From positions 91,231,747-91,295,746 of the forward strand of contig CM043954.1 in NCBI GenBank assembly GCA_014529385.2: 64,000 nucleotides of DNA. The letters run 5' to 3'. Position 1 is the first letter of the stretch. Each line of letters begins with the position of its first letter. Below the pieces are notes generated by a model. That model made no database searches and was not told the origin of the DNA. It was given only the letters and a program-made list of their open reading frames with translations. This DNA comes from Adiantum capillus-veneris (lineage: Eukaryota > Streptophyta > Polypodiopsida > Polypodiales > Pteridaceae). Below are positions 44,228 to 56,225 of the stretch, in pieces. A program made the translations under genes and the position numbers.

Positions 44228-44468
44228 AGAGAGTGATTGAGCATTGCGACAGCACGACGGGGGCGAGGCGGTTGAGCGTGGCACGACGGTACCTCCCTCT
44301 TCTTCGCGGTGAGGAATCCTCCACAAAGGCAAGCGTAGGGTGGTGAGTAACACACCGTTGCTCTCTCGAGCTTGCTAGATTAGTTTGGTTGTGTGCTTGC
44401 AGCCATTTGTGGCTTGCACACAATGTGTGGCAAGTCCCTTGCTTTGACACGTGCGAGAGATGCACACA
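44228..44468 (+). repeat. Element D 3' LTR (5'-truncated)
   Basis: It matches about 36157-36405 of the 5' LTR (GTGATTGAGCATTG, TCCCTCTTCTTCGCGG, GGCAAGTCCCTTGCTTTGAC). The first 340 or so bases were lost in the same deletion that removed the rest of integrase. Confidence 0.85.
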
Positions 44469-44998
44469 CATACTCAATTTTGATAGTAAGCATACATGAT
44501 ATTGTGTGTGCTAGCTAGCATACACAAGTATGCTAGTTAACATACCTAGGTATGCTTGTTAGCATACACAAGTATGCTAGTTAACATACCTAGGTATGCT
44601 TGTTAGCATACATCATATTGTGTATGTTAGTTAACAAGACCAATTATGCTAGTTAACATACCTAGGTATGCTTGTTAGCATACATCATATTGTGTATGTT
44701 AGTTAACAAGACCAATTATGCTAGTTAGCATACATGGCACTTTGTATGCTAGCTAGCATACCCAGTTATGCTAGTCAATTGACATGCTTCTGTGTATGCT
44801 AGTCAGCATACATACAAATTATACTATGTATTCTAGTTAATAGAGTCTGTATGCTTGCTAGCACAGTTTGTATGTCTAGTCAGCATATGGGTATGGTGGC
44901 TAGCATACTGTGTTTAGTTATCATACCCACTTATTCTATTTAGCTTACCTACTTATGCTGGTTAGCATAAATGCTACTGGTATGTTAGTTAGCATTAT
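44469..44998. repeat. Palindromic minisatellite array, right block
   Basis: The same TATGCTAGTTAGCATAC-type units resume after D, starting with the CATAC duplication. Near-identical longer units (about 44540-44720) show recent local duplication. The block ends where the copia-type LTR copy begins. Confidence 0.85.
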
Positions 44999-45228
44999 TA
45001 TGGAATTGATATTCTACTATTTATTGCAGCTGACAAGTGGAAAAGTCTCGGTTGATCTAAGCCTATGCAAACAAATATATATTTTGTTCATTTTATTATT
45101 CAAGTGCTCTTTTATGAGCTTTGGCCATTTATGACCGGCCAGCCAGTTTGTACTCAATTTGACCACTCAAGAAATCTATAAATCAAATACATGCAAGAGG
45201 GAAATAGTCACTCTTGCATAGGGGGAGA
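44999..45228 (+). other. Copia/TRIM-like element: internal 3' end before the LTR, copy 1
   Basis: The sequence ATGGAATTGATATTCTACTA to the purine run AGGGGGAGA (45220-45228) is closely repeated at 63099-63330 and more distantly at 61945-62105. No ORF. It looks like the 3' internal part of a short LTR element. Confidence 0.45.
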
Positions 45229-45229
45229 T

Positions 45230-45390
45230 TGTACCCAATGCTTGTGTGTTTCTTTTCTCCCCTCCTCTCTTCTCTCTTGATGTGCCGGTGTGGCACTCTG
45301 CTCTAGGAGACTCATTTGCACGTGCTATTCTGCTTTCTTACACGCTCTATCTCTCTCTGTTGGCGGTCTTCCATGCATCCATTTGTATCA
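45230..45390 (+). repeat. Copia/TRIM-like short LTR, copy 1
   Basis: It starts TGTACCCAATGC after a purine run and ends in ...TTTGTATCA before a tRNA-iMet-type primer site. That gives an LTR of about 160 bp. Related copies are at 62107-62360 and 63332-63487. Confidence 0.55.
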
Positions 45391-45391
45391 G

Positions 45392-45404
45392 GGGTATCAG
45401 AGCC
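45392..45404 (+). other. tRNA-iMet-type primer binding site
   Basis: GGGTATCAGAGCC matches the classic TGGTATCAGAGCC of copia and TRIM elements except for the first base. Confidence 0.65.
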
Positions 45405-46229
45405 TTGGCTACGTTCTTGGTAGCAGGAAATCATAGAAATCCTAAACTGGATATCCGAATCAGGTGCATAATTCGCTTTGTGGATCTTTTCAATCAAGTA
45501 CAAAAGATAAGTACAATTATACAAGTCCAATTAGTTTTATTTAATTTTATTGTTTTGTTCCTTCTTGATTTGCAAAGTTTTTTCTTAAATATTTGTAATT
45601 TTTGAATACATTAAAGGTAAATCTTTTTTGAATTGCGATGAGCAAAAGTATTTTAGTTTGTAGTAAAACCGCGATGAATTCTTTAGGGATATAAAGAGAA
45701 GATGAGTGCACGAGAGCTTGAGATGATCATGGCATGGTAGGTGATAGATTTTTAATATGCATATAGCCATGAAATAGAAGAAGAATAAGATTCTTATTTT
45801 CACAACAATAACGTGAGGCATCTGCATAGTGTGAGATCAAGGGGCACACTGTCGTAGCATGTGATCGACAACAATTTCAACAAGTTTATTGTTAGCAGTA
45901 GCTATGGTAGCAGCAAGCCAGCAAGCGTACACCAACTCCACCCTCACGCGACCCGGCATGTGAACAGTAGCCAATAGACGCAATGGTGATGCTCACCAAT
46001 AGTGTGAAGACGTTGTTTATCATCAACAACAGACGGGCATAATAACAACACGAACGAGTTCACAAAGTGTCGTCCGATAGTAGCACAAGATCATGCAAAA
46101 TTAGATACCCAAAAACATGTAGGCGACCAAACTCCACATGATCACCAGTTGTTTGTGGCACACTACACAGCCGCCCACTATCCATCCCAACCCCCCATGC
46201 CACGTGATCTTGGCTGAGGATGACTCCGA
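45405..46229. other. Unassigned AT-rich stretch after the copia-type primer site
   Basis: I see no ORF, repeat array or element boundary. It may be internal sequence of the copia-type element or unrelated relic DNA. Confidence 0.4.
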
Positions 46230-46339
46230 GACCCTTGTACAATGCAACGCTTTGACCAAGTAGTCGAGGAGGTGATTAGAAGAGTTAATCAAGTCTACAT
46301 ACAAAACTCGATTGTACAACAACCTCATTTGAAAATATG

Positions 46340-47039
46340 TAATGCTTGTGGAGGGGATCACCCCTCTATGGTGTAGCACTCAACCAAAGCCACAACGTGT
46401 GCTAGGGCAACAAGCACCTCTTCAGAATGATGGTAGAGTAGTATTCAACTATACTCAGCCAATGCACGTGCCACAACCCATGAAAAACTAGTACTCCATG
46501 GATACAAATACGCTCATGTTCATAGAGCCAATCAGGAGTATGGTTCAAAGAAAATTCTTACAAGGTAAGAACAACCATTGGTTGTATCACCAACTATGAA
46601 ACAAGAAGGTCCATGCTATGAGTGTGGAGGTGATCATTAGGCACGAGGTTGTCCAAACAAGGGTCTACAAATAGATTTGTTTGTATTCTGTGATGGTTGT
46701 GGGAGAGACCATCGACGCCAACATTGTGCTAAAAATCCAAACTACAGCGAGAAAGCAACAATGAATGTTGTAGGCATGATGCCTTCTTCAAGTGGATCCG
46801 AGGTAGAACCGGGAATTCCTTTAAAGGTAATAACTCGAGCTCAAGCTCAAGAAGCTGCAAAAAATGTAATTGTTGAGGAGCAACCCACATTGCCACCCCA
46901 AACAGAAATTGAGAACATCTCGATGAGAACGGGAAGAAACTTGTGGAAAGACAAAAGGGACAAAATGAAAGCAAAGAGGCTACAGGAGAAAGCTGCTTTG
47001 GAAACTGAACTGAATCAAACAAGAGAACAGCTTAGATGA
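46340..47039 (+). pseudogene. gag: Element E gag nucleocapsid with short-form zinc knuckles
   Basis: Knuckle-like text appears as CNACGGDHPSM near 46350, CYECGGDH-stop-ARGC near 46615 and CDGCGRDHRRQHC near 46686, all with three residues before the histidine. PGIPLKVITRAQAQEAAKN and a basic KDKRDKMKAKRLQEKAALE follow, matching IPIQAVTRAQAHRMTN and the coiled coil in A. Confidence 0.7.
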
Positions 47040-47814
47040 GAGCAAGAAATCAAGAAAAATGCAAAGGGACCTAAAGAGTCAAAGACTAACTCGGGAGGTT
47101 CAACCTTGGTCGACAAAGTCTTTGAACCCTTTGATGCAATTTTGAAGCACTTTGAAGCTAGGCTAAAACCCAATCAAGCCCAATAGAACAGATGGCTGAT
47201 GTATCATGATCCAAGGTATGAAAAAGAGAGGTTGCAAATGTGCAAGGAGCTCATTCAGATGACCCAATCTCTTATTGAACCACATGTTCCAGATGCTCCA
47301 AAAATGGAGGTGCTAATTCGCAAAAAAATCTAGGAAATGGAGAGTCATGGTATTGTAAACAAAGACCAGGAAGAGCCCGGAGTTGAGGCACCTTTAGATA
47401 CAAGGGAAGTAGCCAATACCACAAATGGGGTGGGATCACAAGTAGTGATTCCTGTTCTAGAGGTAGAAGAACCGTGGCCACAATCCCTAATCGATCAGAA
47501 ACCAAAGAGATCATAGTGCTACCTTACAGTCAGCACCTATCCCTGAGATAAACATGGGTCACGAATTTTTCCCTAGGGATATACGATCTCTATATGGGGA
47601 TGTCCGATCTCTCGCATTTGAAGAGAGCAAACCACACTCTCTACAGACTTTGCCATCTTTCATAGGAGAAATCGAAACAAAATTTGAGGTTAAAATGATA
47701 CCTTCTCAATGGAAAACTACAACAAAAATTATGGATACCAAGAGCTTACATGAATTGATGTCTTCTCCAATGTACAATTTATCTCTTAGAGCTACTAAAA
47801 ATTAGACCGCGCCT
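47040..47814 (+). pseudogene. Element E gag-protease linker
   Basis: GSTLVDKVFEPFDAILKHFE and RWLMYHDPRYEKERLQMCKE align with SILVDKVNEQLDALLKAYE and RWMTYPYAKIEKQRLEMCRK in A. LQTLPSFIGEIETKFEVKMI closes the segment. Several stops are present. Confidence 0.65.
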
Positions 47815-48690
47815 ATGGGGCCAAATGGGCAAACACCTGGAAAGATGGGGTTGAAAATCCCTTCACATGACCAGCTTGCGGATAAAAATATGGATGAAAC
47901 TTCACCCAAGAGGCCAGAGACAAAGCTAGTACCACTAAATAAGGTGGGTGACTATTGTGAAGGAGAAGAAGGAAAGACCACCTTACCGCTTGAGTACAAA
48001 GGAGTAAAGATGAGTGCTATATTAGATAGTGGGGTAGGAATTGCCATTGCAACCAAAGAAAACATGGAAAAAATGGGAAAAGCCTGCTCTAAAAAAAAAC
48101 TCGACTGAATTTGCAATTAGTGAATGGATACGTGGAGAGATCGATAGGAATATTAGAACAAACCATTTCATCCTTGTGTGGCATAGAGTATGAGCACACT
48201 TGTGCCATAATGAATTTTGACAAGAGCACCAACTTTAATATCATATTGGGCATACCATTCATGCGTCAGCTCAAAATGGTAGAAGACTACGGCTATGACT
48301 ATATCTACTTGAGACACAAAGAGGTCACTACAAAAATTAGTGTCAAAAATCATAGTTATAGAGATGTAGAGCAAACCCCGAGGAAGAATTACACTCCACA
48401 ATTGAAGAGGAAAAAGGGGTGCCTGCTTGGTTGCAAAGAAAAGCTCATGTTTGGATGTGCGGAGCTTTGGGGTGTGGAAGTCTTAGAAAGGAAGACTGCA
48501 TCCTAGAGCTCAGTAGAAGATGAAGCTTATATTAAGGAACCATTTCCATAGGAGTTATCTGAAACCTTTGGATGGGATCAAATACTGGTGACTCTTGATG
48601 TCTGCGTAAACGAGGTAACCATTACAAAATTTTGCAATGAAGATGGCTATGATATACTCCCTTATTTACAATACTTTGACTGCGAATGCA
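47815..48690 (+). pseudogene. pro: Element E retropepsin and following linker
   Basis: The active site SAILDSGVG near 48015 is preceded by LNKVGDYCEGEEGKTTLPLE. A frameshift near 48108 follows, then NIILGIPFMRQLKMVEDYGYD. After it, FGCAELWGVEVLERKTAS and CNEDGYDILPYLQ correspond to the linker of A (CGASHCGSLRREECI, CDKDGYDVLPYYM). Similarity ends near 48680. Confidence 0.72.
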
Positions 48691-49219
48691 AAAGCAGGCA
48701 CTGCACTACAGTTATATTCACTTTGAACTGACCATAGCCTACATGGTTCTCAATTTGTCGCCACTATTTTTATCATGCATTGTTCGCATTGTTTACAACC
48801 ACCAACCTCCCACCATGGATTTTCAAGTTGTTTGGCATACGGGTGTTGCCCACCCTCCCCAACTACCTACTATAGCTGCAGTGCATCTACCACTGCATGG
48901 TGACCTTTTTTCATGGCAGGTACATGCATGTGGCTTCTTGCATGGCAGCTAGTGAGCTTGAAACCTGCATAAAGACTTCAGTGATGCCTTCTCTATCTCT
49001 TCTCTTCCTTATTCACTACACACACACACCTTCAACGATGTACAGAGCAGCGTTTGATGTCTCTTTATCTCCATAGATCTCTCTTTCTCTCTCCGATCTC
49101 AGTAGACCAACCCTGTTTCTCTCTCTCTCAATCCTCAACCCACCATATTGCAACCCCACCTAGTGGGTGGCAAGACCTTGAGCGTGCCTCGCCCATGCTC
49201 CAACACCTTGAGGTACGCG
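48691..49219. other. Unassigned stretch between elements E and G
   Basis: The sequence is CT-rich with CACACA, without a supportable ORF. It ends at the 5' border of element G. Confidence 0.4.
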
Positions 49220-51576
49220 TGTCGTGCAGCTCCGCTGCCATGAAAAGAAAAAGAGCAAAGAAATACAAGATAAGCTTCTTTAAAGCCTACACAACTAACG
49301 GTCAGTGATCGGGGCATGTTAACAAGCCAAGCCTAATGATTAATGTATGCTAGATGCGGCTTAAAAGGGCCAACATATGCCTTAATGATGCCAAAAATGA
49401 GTGTGCTTAAAGAGATCATAGATGGAAGATTATGACCTAGAATTGCAGTGCTTAAAGTGCTCTACCGGCCTATCTTTACAGCTCGTCGATTGGAGCCACG
49501 GTGAAGAAGTTATTACAGTTTGAAGTTTAAGTTGATTGCAGATCCGTACCGGATTGGGCAACTGTAGCTAAGGTGACAAAAATGGAATGAATGCATGGGC
49601 CTAAAGTGCTCACTTTGTAGAGCGCGTCGGTCTTTTCAGATCAGCAATCGGAGTTCCGGTTGCCAAGTTATTGGCCGTTGTTAAAGATTCACCGGGGGCC
49701 GGATCCGTGTCAGACCGGTCGGCTCGGACGGGATGCCATCTGGGAGATTTTGGCTCTCGATCGGATTTTGAAATGCAACAATGTAAGTGCTCGACGAGAA
49801 TCTTGTCTGAAATGTTATCTCCTGCAGTGCATTGATAACAGGGTACATTGCCAACAACAGTACTATGATAGTCTACATGTAAGTCAAATGTGGTGTACGT
49901 CTCATAAAGTACAAAAAGAGCTTGAAGAGCTTCGTGTTCGGAATGTCATCTCTTGGAATGCAATGATTGCGGGATAACTCCAATAAGGTAGGACCAGGAA
50001 GCTAGATATTTGGAGCAGATGCAAAGAGAGGAAAACTCTCCAAATGCAATCACTTATACTTGCATATTGAAGGCGTATGGCACTGTCGGAAAAGTAATGC
50101 GGGCATCGAAATTCATGAGGATATTGTTAGTCAAGGACTTTTGGTGGAATATGTGTTTCTTTGGCCGCTATGCATGTCAAAAATGGTGCCCTTGTAGATT
50201 TGCTAGGCCACCCAAAGGCAACCAAGTGCAAGGGCCTCCCATAAGCCTAAGTAAAATGGCCACCCAACTCTTTAATAAGGGCTAAAGTGGGGAATGAAGA
50301 GGGAGATTAAAAAAAATAAGGAGAGATGGCGGGGACGGCAGGAAGCGAGCAGCGCAGGGCAGAGAAAGGAGATTGCACTGGGCTATAGAGAGCTTGATTG
50401 AGCACGGCCAGGAAGGAGAAAATGCATAGCTCGCCACGCGCTCGATTTCGGTGCCATTACTACCCGATTTGGTGACGCTCAAACTTCGACCCTGCCACGT
50501 CATCAAACTCTTTCCCACGCCACGTCAGCCACGGCGCCGTGACTGCGTGGTGGGGCAAAAAACTACAGAAGGGCTATTATTAAAGGCATCAACGAGTGCA
50601 AAAAGGGAAGGAACGGTTGTAGATTGGAGGGGCAGTGAGGAGAGTAGGAAGAAGGGAGAACGGGGAGGATGAAGCAAGGGCTCTCTCTCTTTCTCTCGTG
50701 CTTGAGAGCAAGTCGAGGAGGAGGAGGAGGGAAAGCTTTTCTCACTCGTTCTCGAAGCAAGAAGGAATCTCTCTCTCTCTCTCTCGCTCTCGGCTCATCG
50801 CCGGCTACTACAAAGCAAGGCAAAGGATTTTCTTTCTCCCTTTCGAGTTTAAACATACAAAGCAAGGTTTTCTCTTCCTCTCGCCCTCTCAAGTTTGAAC
50901 ATAGCAAGCAAGGCAAGCCTTGAGAGCTCGGAGCAAGTCGAACATGAAGGAAAATCGGGAAGCTTCGAAGGGGAAGGTAACATAAGCTGAAGAAGAAGGT
51001 CCAAGGAGGATCTAAAGCTGGATGAGTTTGAAGACGAAAAGAAGAAACAGGATAAAGAAGGGCAACCAACATCGGACATAAGTAAGGGAGTTGAAAGTAC
51101 ATCAGCAAGCATAAGCTTTGAGCCTACATAAGTCGAGAATTGAGCAAGAAGACAAGGGAGCAGAAGCAAACGGATTCGAATTGAAAAGGGATCAAGCTTC
51201 GGGAGTCGAGGCAGTGCATGCAAGCTGCATATCATTTTTGAAGCCTGAAGATTGAGACAATGAGTTGAGATAAAGTTTGCAGAAGTTACTTCACCGTCAT
51301 CAGATAATGTTTGATTAAGCATTTTATTAAGTCCGGTGTCGTTAACGGCCCGGCTAATCCTGACGGGAGCTTAAACTCCTAGTTAGCAGACGATCCAAGT
51401 GACGGTGCTATTAACAGCCCGACTTGGATAAAGATTAAGTTGTACTAAAATGTATTAATCAATTAATTGATGATTACGGCGATTGCCAGAGTCAATTGCA
51501 TCAATTGTGCTTGTTCTCTCTCTTTCACACCTCCCACAGCCAGAGGCCCGGCGTAGCGAACACATATCCCCCGACA
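49220..51576 (+). repeat. Element G 5' LTR
   Basis: It is 2357 bp and matches 57341-59702 throughout with scattered substitutions and small indels. It carries a degenerate PPR gene fragment at about 49780-50220, CT-rich tracts near 50680-50790 and a long AG-rich 3' half. The ORFs read through the purine-rich part on either strand are compositional. Confidence 0.88.
49780..50220 (+). pseudogene. Captured PPR gene fragment in element G 5' LTR
   Basis: Three short readable blocks in three frames, in the correct order, match plant PLS-class PPR proteins. They are LQCIDNRVHC and EELRVRNVISWNAMIAG, then EQMQREENSPNAITYTCILK with AYGTVGK, then IEIHEDIVSQGLLVEY. PPR proteins bind organelle RNA. The fragment has stops after the first block and frameshifts between blocks, so it is not functional. 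Its presence in both LTRs shows it was part of the LTR before this copy inserted. Confidence 0.75.
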
Positions 51577-51580
51577 TCTT

Positions 51581-51594
51581 TGGTGAACCCGACA
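51581..51594 (+). other. Element G primer binding site
   Basis: TGGTGAACCCGACA lies four bases after the LTR end. It has the TGG start, but I cannot name the tRNA. Confidence 0.6.
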
Positions 51595-51621
51595 CAAAAC
51601 GAGCCGGGGTGGGAGGTAAAG

Positions 51622-53049
51622 ATGGAGAATTTAGAGCAGATGATGAAGATGATTGCAGAACTAAGTGTGAACGGTTTTGATGATAAGTCAACAGTTCTAG
51701 ATTTTGCAAAGATGCTTCAATTGGTTCAAGGATCTCTGCTTGAAATAGAGACTGTAAAGAAGAAAAATCAAATCGATGAAGCTTTGGATGAAGCTTTAGA
51801 TGCAATATACGACGAAAGACGACTCTTTGATGGATACGATCTAGAGGGATACCTAGAGTGTTGTGAGCTGGACACCAAGGTACAAGGACCAGAAGCGTTG
51901 ATAATCAATTTTTTGAGCAGTTTAGTGAGTTCAGATGTGAAGGAGCAAATTCAAGAGGTTACCAGAGCTTGCAACAACGACTAGGAGTATTTTAAAGAAG
52001 CTATTGTGCAAGCACGTTATGAGGAGTATGAAATCTATCAAGAACATAGTTCAAGTCTACCGGACTACGTAGATATCCGAGGACAAGTACGATCAAAGTT
52101 AGAAGCTGTGATGATTGATGAGTTTATTGTACAGGATGCTACCTTCTTACAGACTAATGATGAAGACATAGTCAAAGCTGTATATGAAAATTTGGGGTTT
52201 GCAGATGTTATGCATGAAGTAGAAGTCCTTGAGGGTGAGTCTCTACAGCCTCGAACCACACAGGGTGAATTTTGCAAAGAACATACACCTGTAGTACAAA
52301 ACGAAAAGAGGTCAGGGGATCAAAACAATGAATTGGCTGAAGCTAAGGAAGAAATTGTGCAGGTGAATGAGTGCAATCATATTCATGTAGACATGCAAGA
52401 AGATTCAGTTACAGCTGATACTTTTGCTACTGAACCAGAATTAGAGCAAAATTTTTCTGGTACAGATTCTACCATAGAGGTGATTGAAGATATTGGTACA
52501 GGTTTTGCCAAAGAGTGGATTAATGATACAGATGTCATAGGTCAAAGCAGGGCTATTGTTGAGAGCAGCAAGACCATGGATTTTGGTATACCAGATTTGC
52601 CGAATTTGGATGTACCAGATTTTGAGGACTTGGCTAAGCAAGAGTATGTGCTTGATTCAGAGGGGGTGCAGACTCCTTCATTGACAAGTTTTTGTGAAGC
52701 ACAGCTACCAAATTGGAAAACTGACCTTGAACGTGATTATGATGATTCAGAGGGGGTGCAGACTCCTTTCACACGCTTCTGTGACCTAGAGCTACCAATC
52801 TGGTAGACTGACCCTGAATTTGATGATGGTGATGTAGAGAGGGAGCAAACTTCTTCTCTATCGACAATCTGTGACACAGGGCTGAGACGATGGCAAGATG
52901 ATCATGAAATTGATGATGCTGATTCAGAGGGGGTGCATAGTGAAGTGCAATCTCTTGATGTTGAATATGATTGGTTTCATTGTGCTGATGATACAGACAG
53001 GGCAGTAGGTAAAATTTTCAATGTGCATGCTGAACTTTGTGCTACATAA
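51622..53049 (+). pseudogene. Element G gag-like acidic ORF
   Basis: One frame runs from the ATG at 51622 (MENLEQMMKMIAEL) to 53049, with TAG codons at 51982 and 52804. The first 130 residues have a coiled-coil start and RLFDGYDLEGYLECCELDTK with helix-rich LEIETVKKK, in the style of a gag N-terminus, but a firm domain call is not possible. The rest is strongly acidic. From about 52650 a unit beginning DSEGVQTP and ending near a tryptophan repeats three to four times at roughly 85-base spacing. No zinc knuckle is seen. Confidence 0.55.
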
Positions 53050-53138
53050 GTGCAAAGATATTTGGCTGAGGGTGAAAGACTGCAGATGCATTTAGTATGC
53101 ATGTTATATGTGGAAATCTTAGTTTATAGCAGCCTGAG

Positions 53139-53576
53139 ATGTGCAGGATAGAGGAACCTTCTGAAGCAGTGGACCTAGACCTTATGTTCTTACTGGACGA
53201 AGCTTTGGAAGGGTTCTCAAATACAGATGCTAAGGATACCAATCAATCCAGAATCATGCATGAGCCAGTTTGTTCAGATTCAGCAGATGATGAACTTATG
53301 CAGCTGTTGGATGATGCTTTACTTGATTTTGAGCCTCTACAAGATAGAGAATTGTTTTCGGATGCATCTTTTGAGCCTAATGAAGAGGATTTTATCAGAG
53401 ACTTGATGTATTCAGATATGCATGATTGGGATTCCAATACTAATGAGAGTGAAGGTGAACTGCCAATGCTTTTACCTGTCATTGATGATCGACAATTGGA
53501 TGATCCAGCTGCACAGGGGATATGGCAGTATCTGGTGCTACCTAATGCTATATGGAATTTGATGTTACCCTATGAT
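53139..53576 (+). pseudogene. Element G acidic ORF, later part
   Basis: It is one frame over from the preceding part and open to the insertion point. It is very acidic with repeated LDEALEGF / LDDALLDF segments, and ends with NAIWNLMLPYD where the inserted element begins. No known domain. Confidence 0.45.
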
Positions 53577-54627
53577 TGTGAGGTCCCCACCCCACCGTAT
53601 CAACGGCGGATCTGATGGTGAACCTGGTGGCCACTAGATCTATTGCGGAAGCAAACAAAATGGTTTGGGGTTCGACTAGCGAATGATCTCTCATCACAAA
53701 GTGAGTCGAGTTCAAGCCTACTAGCAGGGAGATCTAGCTCCACCTCACAGGGAAAGCGTACTTGAGCTATCTAGCGCTCCTAGGACCCACCTTCCAAGAG
53801 AAGAGAAGCCTCAAGTGCCTTTTTTCCCATGTTTCAGAGGCACGTACTCTCGAGAATTCCCCGCTCTAGGGGCAATGAGCATTACTAATATCGAGTAAGC
53901 ACTATGGGGACAGAGAGTTCCCGACCAATCGGGACCACCCATCTCGTAGGCATTGGCAACCTGAGCCAAGCCCCCACTTTCCACCCCCACACTCACACTT
54001 CCTTGTGTGACCTAATTACTACCACAAAGGTTGTTCAACATAAACATTCCTTGTTTTAATTCAGAAGCACATTGTTCGTTAAGACAGCCCTTCAACCAGT
54101 ATTGCAAACAACACCAAGACAGTATTCTAGTAAAAATTCTACTCAAACTTATTTATTAAAATTCCAATGTTCTGGAGGTACAACATCCCCCCCTCCAACG
54201 AGAGTTTACTCCTCCCGTTGTCGCCTAGCTGCCCATACAACTAGGTATGTCCACCGCATAGAAAGCACAACATGGACATTCCCACCGCTTAACTAGCAGA
54301 CGTGGGTTCCCACCGCTTAACCAACAGTTGTGGGTATCCATCGCTTAACTAGCAGTCGTGGATTCAAGAGCCCTTAACCAGGAACTCTGCCCCCTGTGAT
54401 CAAGAGGGGGTTCATGACTAATTCAACATTGGAAATAGAATGAACATGCCGAGCTAAATTTTCCCTAGCAAACATTCTTTCCTATTGCAAACAGTATATC
54501 CGTCAATCATTTCTTTCCTACTTTAGACTTTAAAATACAAATGAATTCAATTGCCGAGGTTTCCGTCGGATTTCTCCAACATGTTTGGGGATATGTTCAT
54601 TCCTAGCTAAACGTATGCAATGTTAAA

Positions 54628-54798
54628 TTAAACAACTTGAATAAAACTGTGATCTACCTCTTCCATTTCTTTGTCATTGGCTCGTGAGATGGCCGGTGCT
54701 TGTTTGACCATGGGAGCTTTTCCTTTTCCATTTGTATTGCTCGTTCCCGCCTCGTGGTCGTGGGCACCACCGAAGCGAGTTCTCTTAAACGGGGCCAT
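54628..54798 (-). CDS. Small ORF (56 aa) inside the insertion in G
   Basis: A minus-strand ORF reads MAPFKRTRFGGAHDHEAG, then GTSNTNGKGKAPM and ends ...HSFIQVV. It starts like short basic N-termini of plant LTR-element proteins, but no homologue is recognised and it may be chance. Confidence 0.25.
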   Translation of the reverse strand: MAPFKRTRFGGAHDHEAGTSNTNGKGKAPMVKQAPAISRANDKEMEEVDHSFIQVV

Positions 54799-55630
54799 TT
54801 TACTCACTACTTTAAATGATAAACTTGAAGAAAAGAGCTAAAGTCCAAGAGCATCATAGCAACCAAATGGCAGATTAGAATTATTAAAGAATCCTCCTTA
54901 GGCAAGAGATTAGATTTTTCCTTCGAGACCTAGCAGTTTTATGGGTAATTCCTTACTTATCCTATGGAAATGGCTCTAAGGTTAATTACTTGGCTTAGAT
55001 GATTAAGAAATTCAGAATTTTACTAAATGATTCACGAAAGAGATGAAGTAAGCAAGTTCATTCATTTTCCTAGAGCAATATGAAGATGCAGGATTGCCGC
55101 AGGCATGTGTGACATGATAAAATTCTCTTCTTAATGGCCTAATGACGGATTAATTTTCAGTCTTAATCACATTTTAATGTGAGAGAAGATTGAGTCTAAT
55201 TTAATTACAACACTATTGAGTGGTAAAACAATAAATTTCATCAAATCTACGCTATTACTGGCTGACAATTTATTAACTATGTTGCCTAGAGAGAGAATCT
55301 TTCCTAATCATGCATTAATCCTTGGTTAAGGATGATGAATGGCTGCATAATTTAGCTAATTGAATGATGATTATGTAATGGAGTATAGCTATGGAGATTT
55401 AGAGAGCAGCTATAAGGAATTATAGCCAGGATTAAGCATAGTAGCTAAGGAATTTGGAGAATAAAGATGAGAATTAAGAAGAGTAGTAATTAAACCATGA
55501 TTACCGTGATTAGGGGCTGAGAATCCTCTGATTTTTCTGATCCAATGAATCCTCAAGATGAGAATTTCGCCAGCACCTCCCTCCTTGCTTCTCCTTCAAA
55601 AACTGTGTGTGTACCGACAGCACCTTCCCA

Positions 55631-55791
<161 letters not shown>

Positions 55792-56190
55792 GAGCAGGCC
55801 TTTAAATAGGCTCCTCAGGGCTGAAAATCGATCTGGGTTGCTAAATGCATCTGGGAGCTTCTCCAGTTAAGCATGGCAAGTCCAGTTCCCTACCCACCAA
55901 GTGTCAGATTGGCTAGGTTAACTGACTCTGAGACTTAGTTACTGGCTTGGCAGCTTTCCCAGGACTCCCACAAGGACAAAGGGCACCCCCTAGCTGCTAA
56001 AGCTGAGCTGGAGTGGGTTGGAACCTGTTCCCACACAACCTCGGGCCCCCGGTGCCTCCCCGGACAATTTTATGAAAAATTGGTTTTAGGCTAAAATGGG
56101 CCATACGAGTCGGATTTTGATGTCGTAAATTTCTATACTGAGCCCTAACTAAGGCGTACTGGCCCGAGTACCTGCCATATTTAGCAGCCC

Positions 56191-56225
56191 CTCCCCCCCT
56201 CCCCCCCCCCCCCCCCCCCCCCCCC
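56191..56225. repeat. Poly-C tract
   Basis: A C run with two T interruptions sits within the insertion. Length is likely variable or affected by sequencing. Confidence 0.9.

Larger units (their letters stand above)
35816..44468 (+). mobile_element. Element D: decayed gypsy element, gag-pol relative of C, inserted in the array
   Basis: The 5' LTR (35816-36405), primer site and leader are related to those of C. The coding part has gag, protease, RT, RNase H and the start of integrase, all broken by stops and shifts. A deletion joins integrase directly to the last 240 or so bases of the 3' LTR near 44226. CATAC at 35811-35815 and 44469-44473 is the target duplication and is a piece of the array unit. 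Confidence 0.88.
46230..48690 (+). mobile_element. Element E: truncated relative of element A (gag nucleocapsid to protease)
   Basis: The segment runs from the last part of gag to just after protease and aligns module by module with 4270-6670 of A. It has no RT, integrase or LTR. Both ends are ragged, so it is an old fragment. Confidence 0.75.

Noticed and set aside
49780-50285. A functional PPR host gene
   Set aside because: Blocks are in three frames with stops, only about two repeat motifs long, and the same broken piece is in both LTRs.
50563-51322. Minus-strand ORFs of 150 to 180 codons in element G LTR, repeated near 58860-59438
   Set aside because: They are leucine/serine/proline-rich readings of an AG-rich LTR strand, with no start context or family. 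The plus-strand direction is set by the gag-like ORF.
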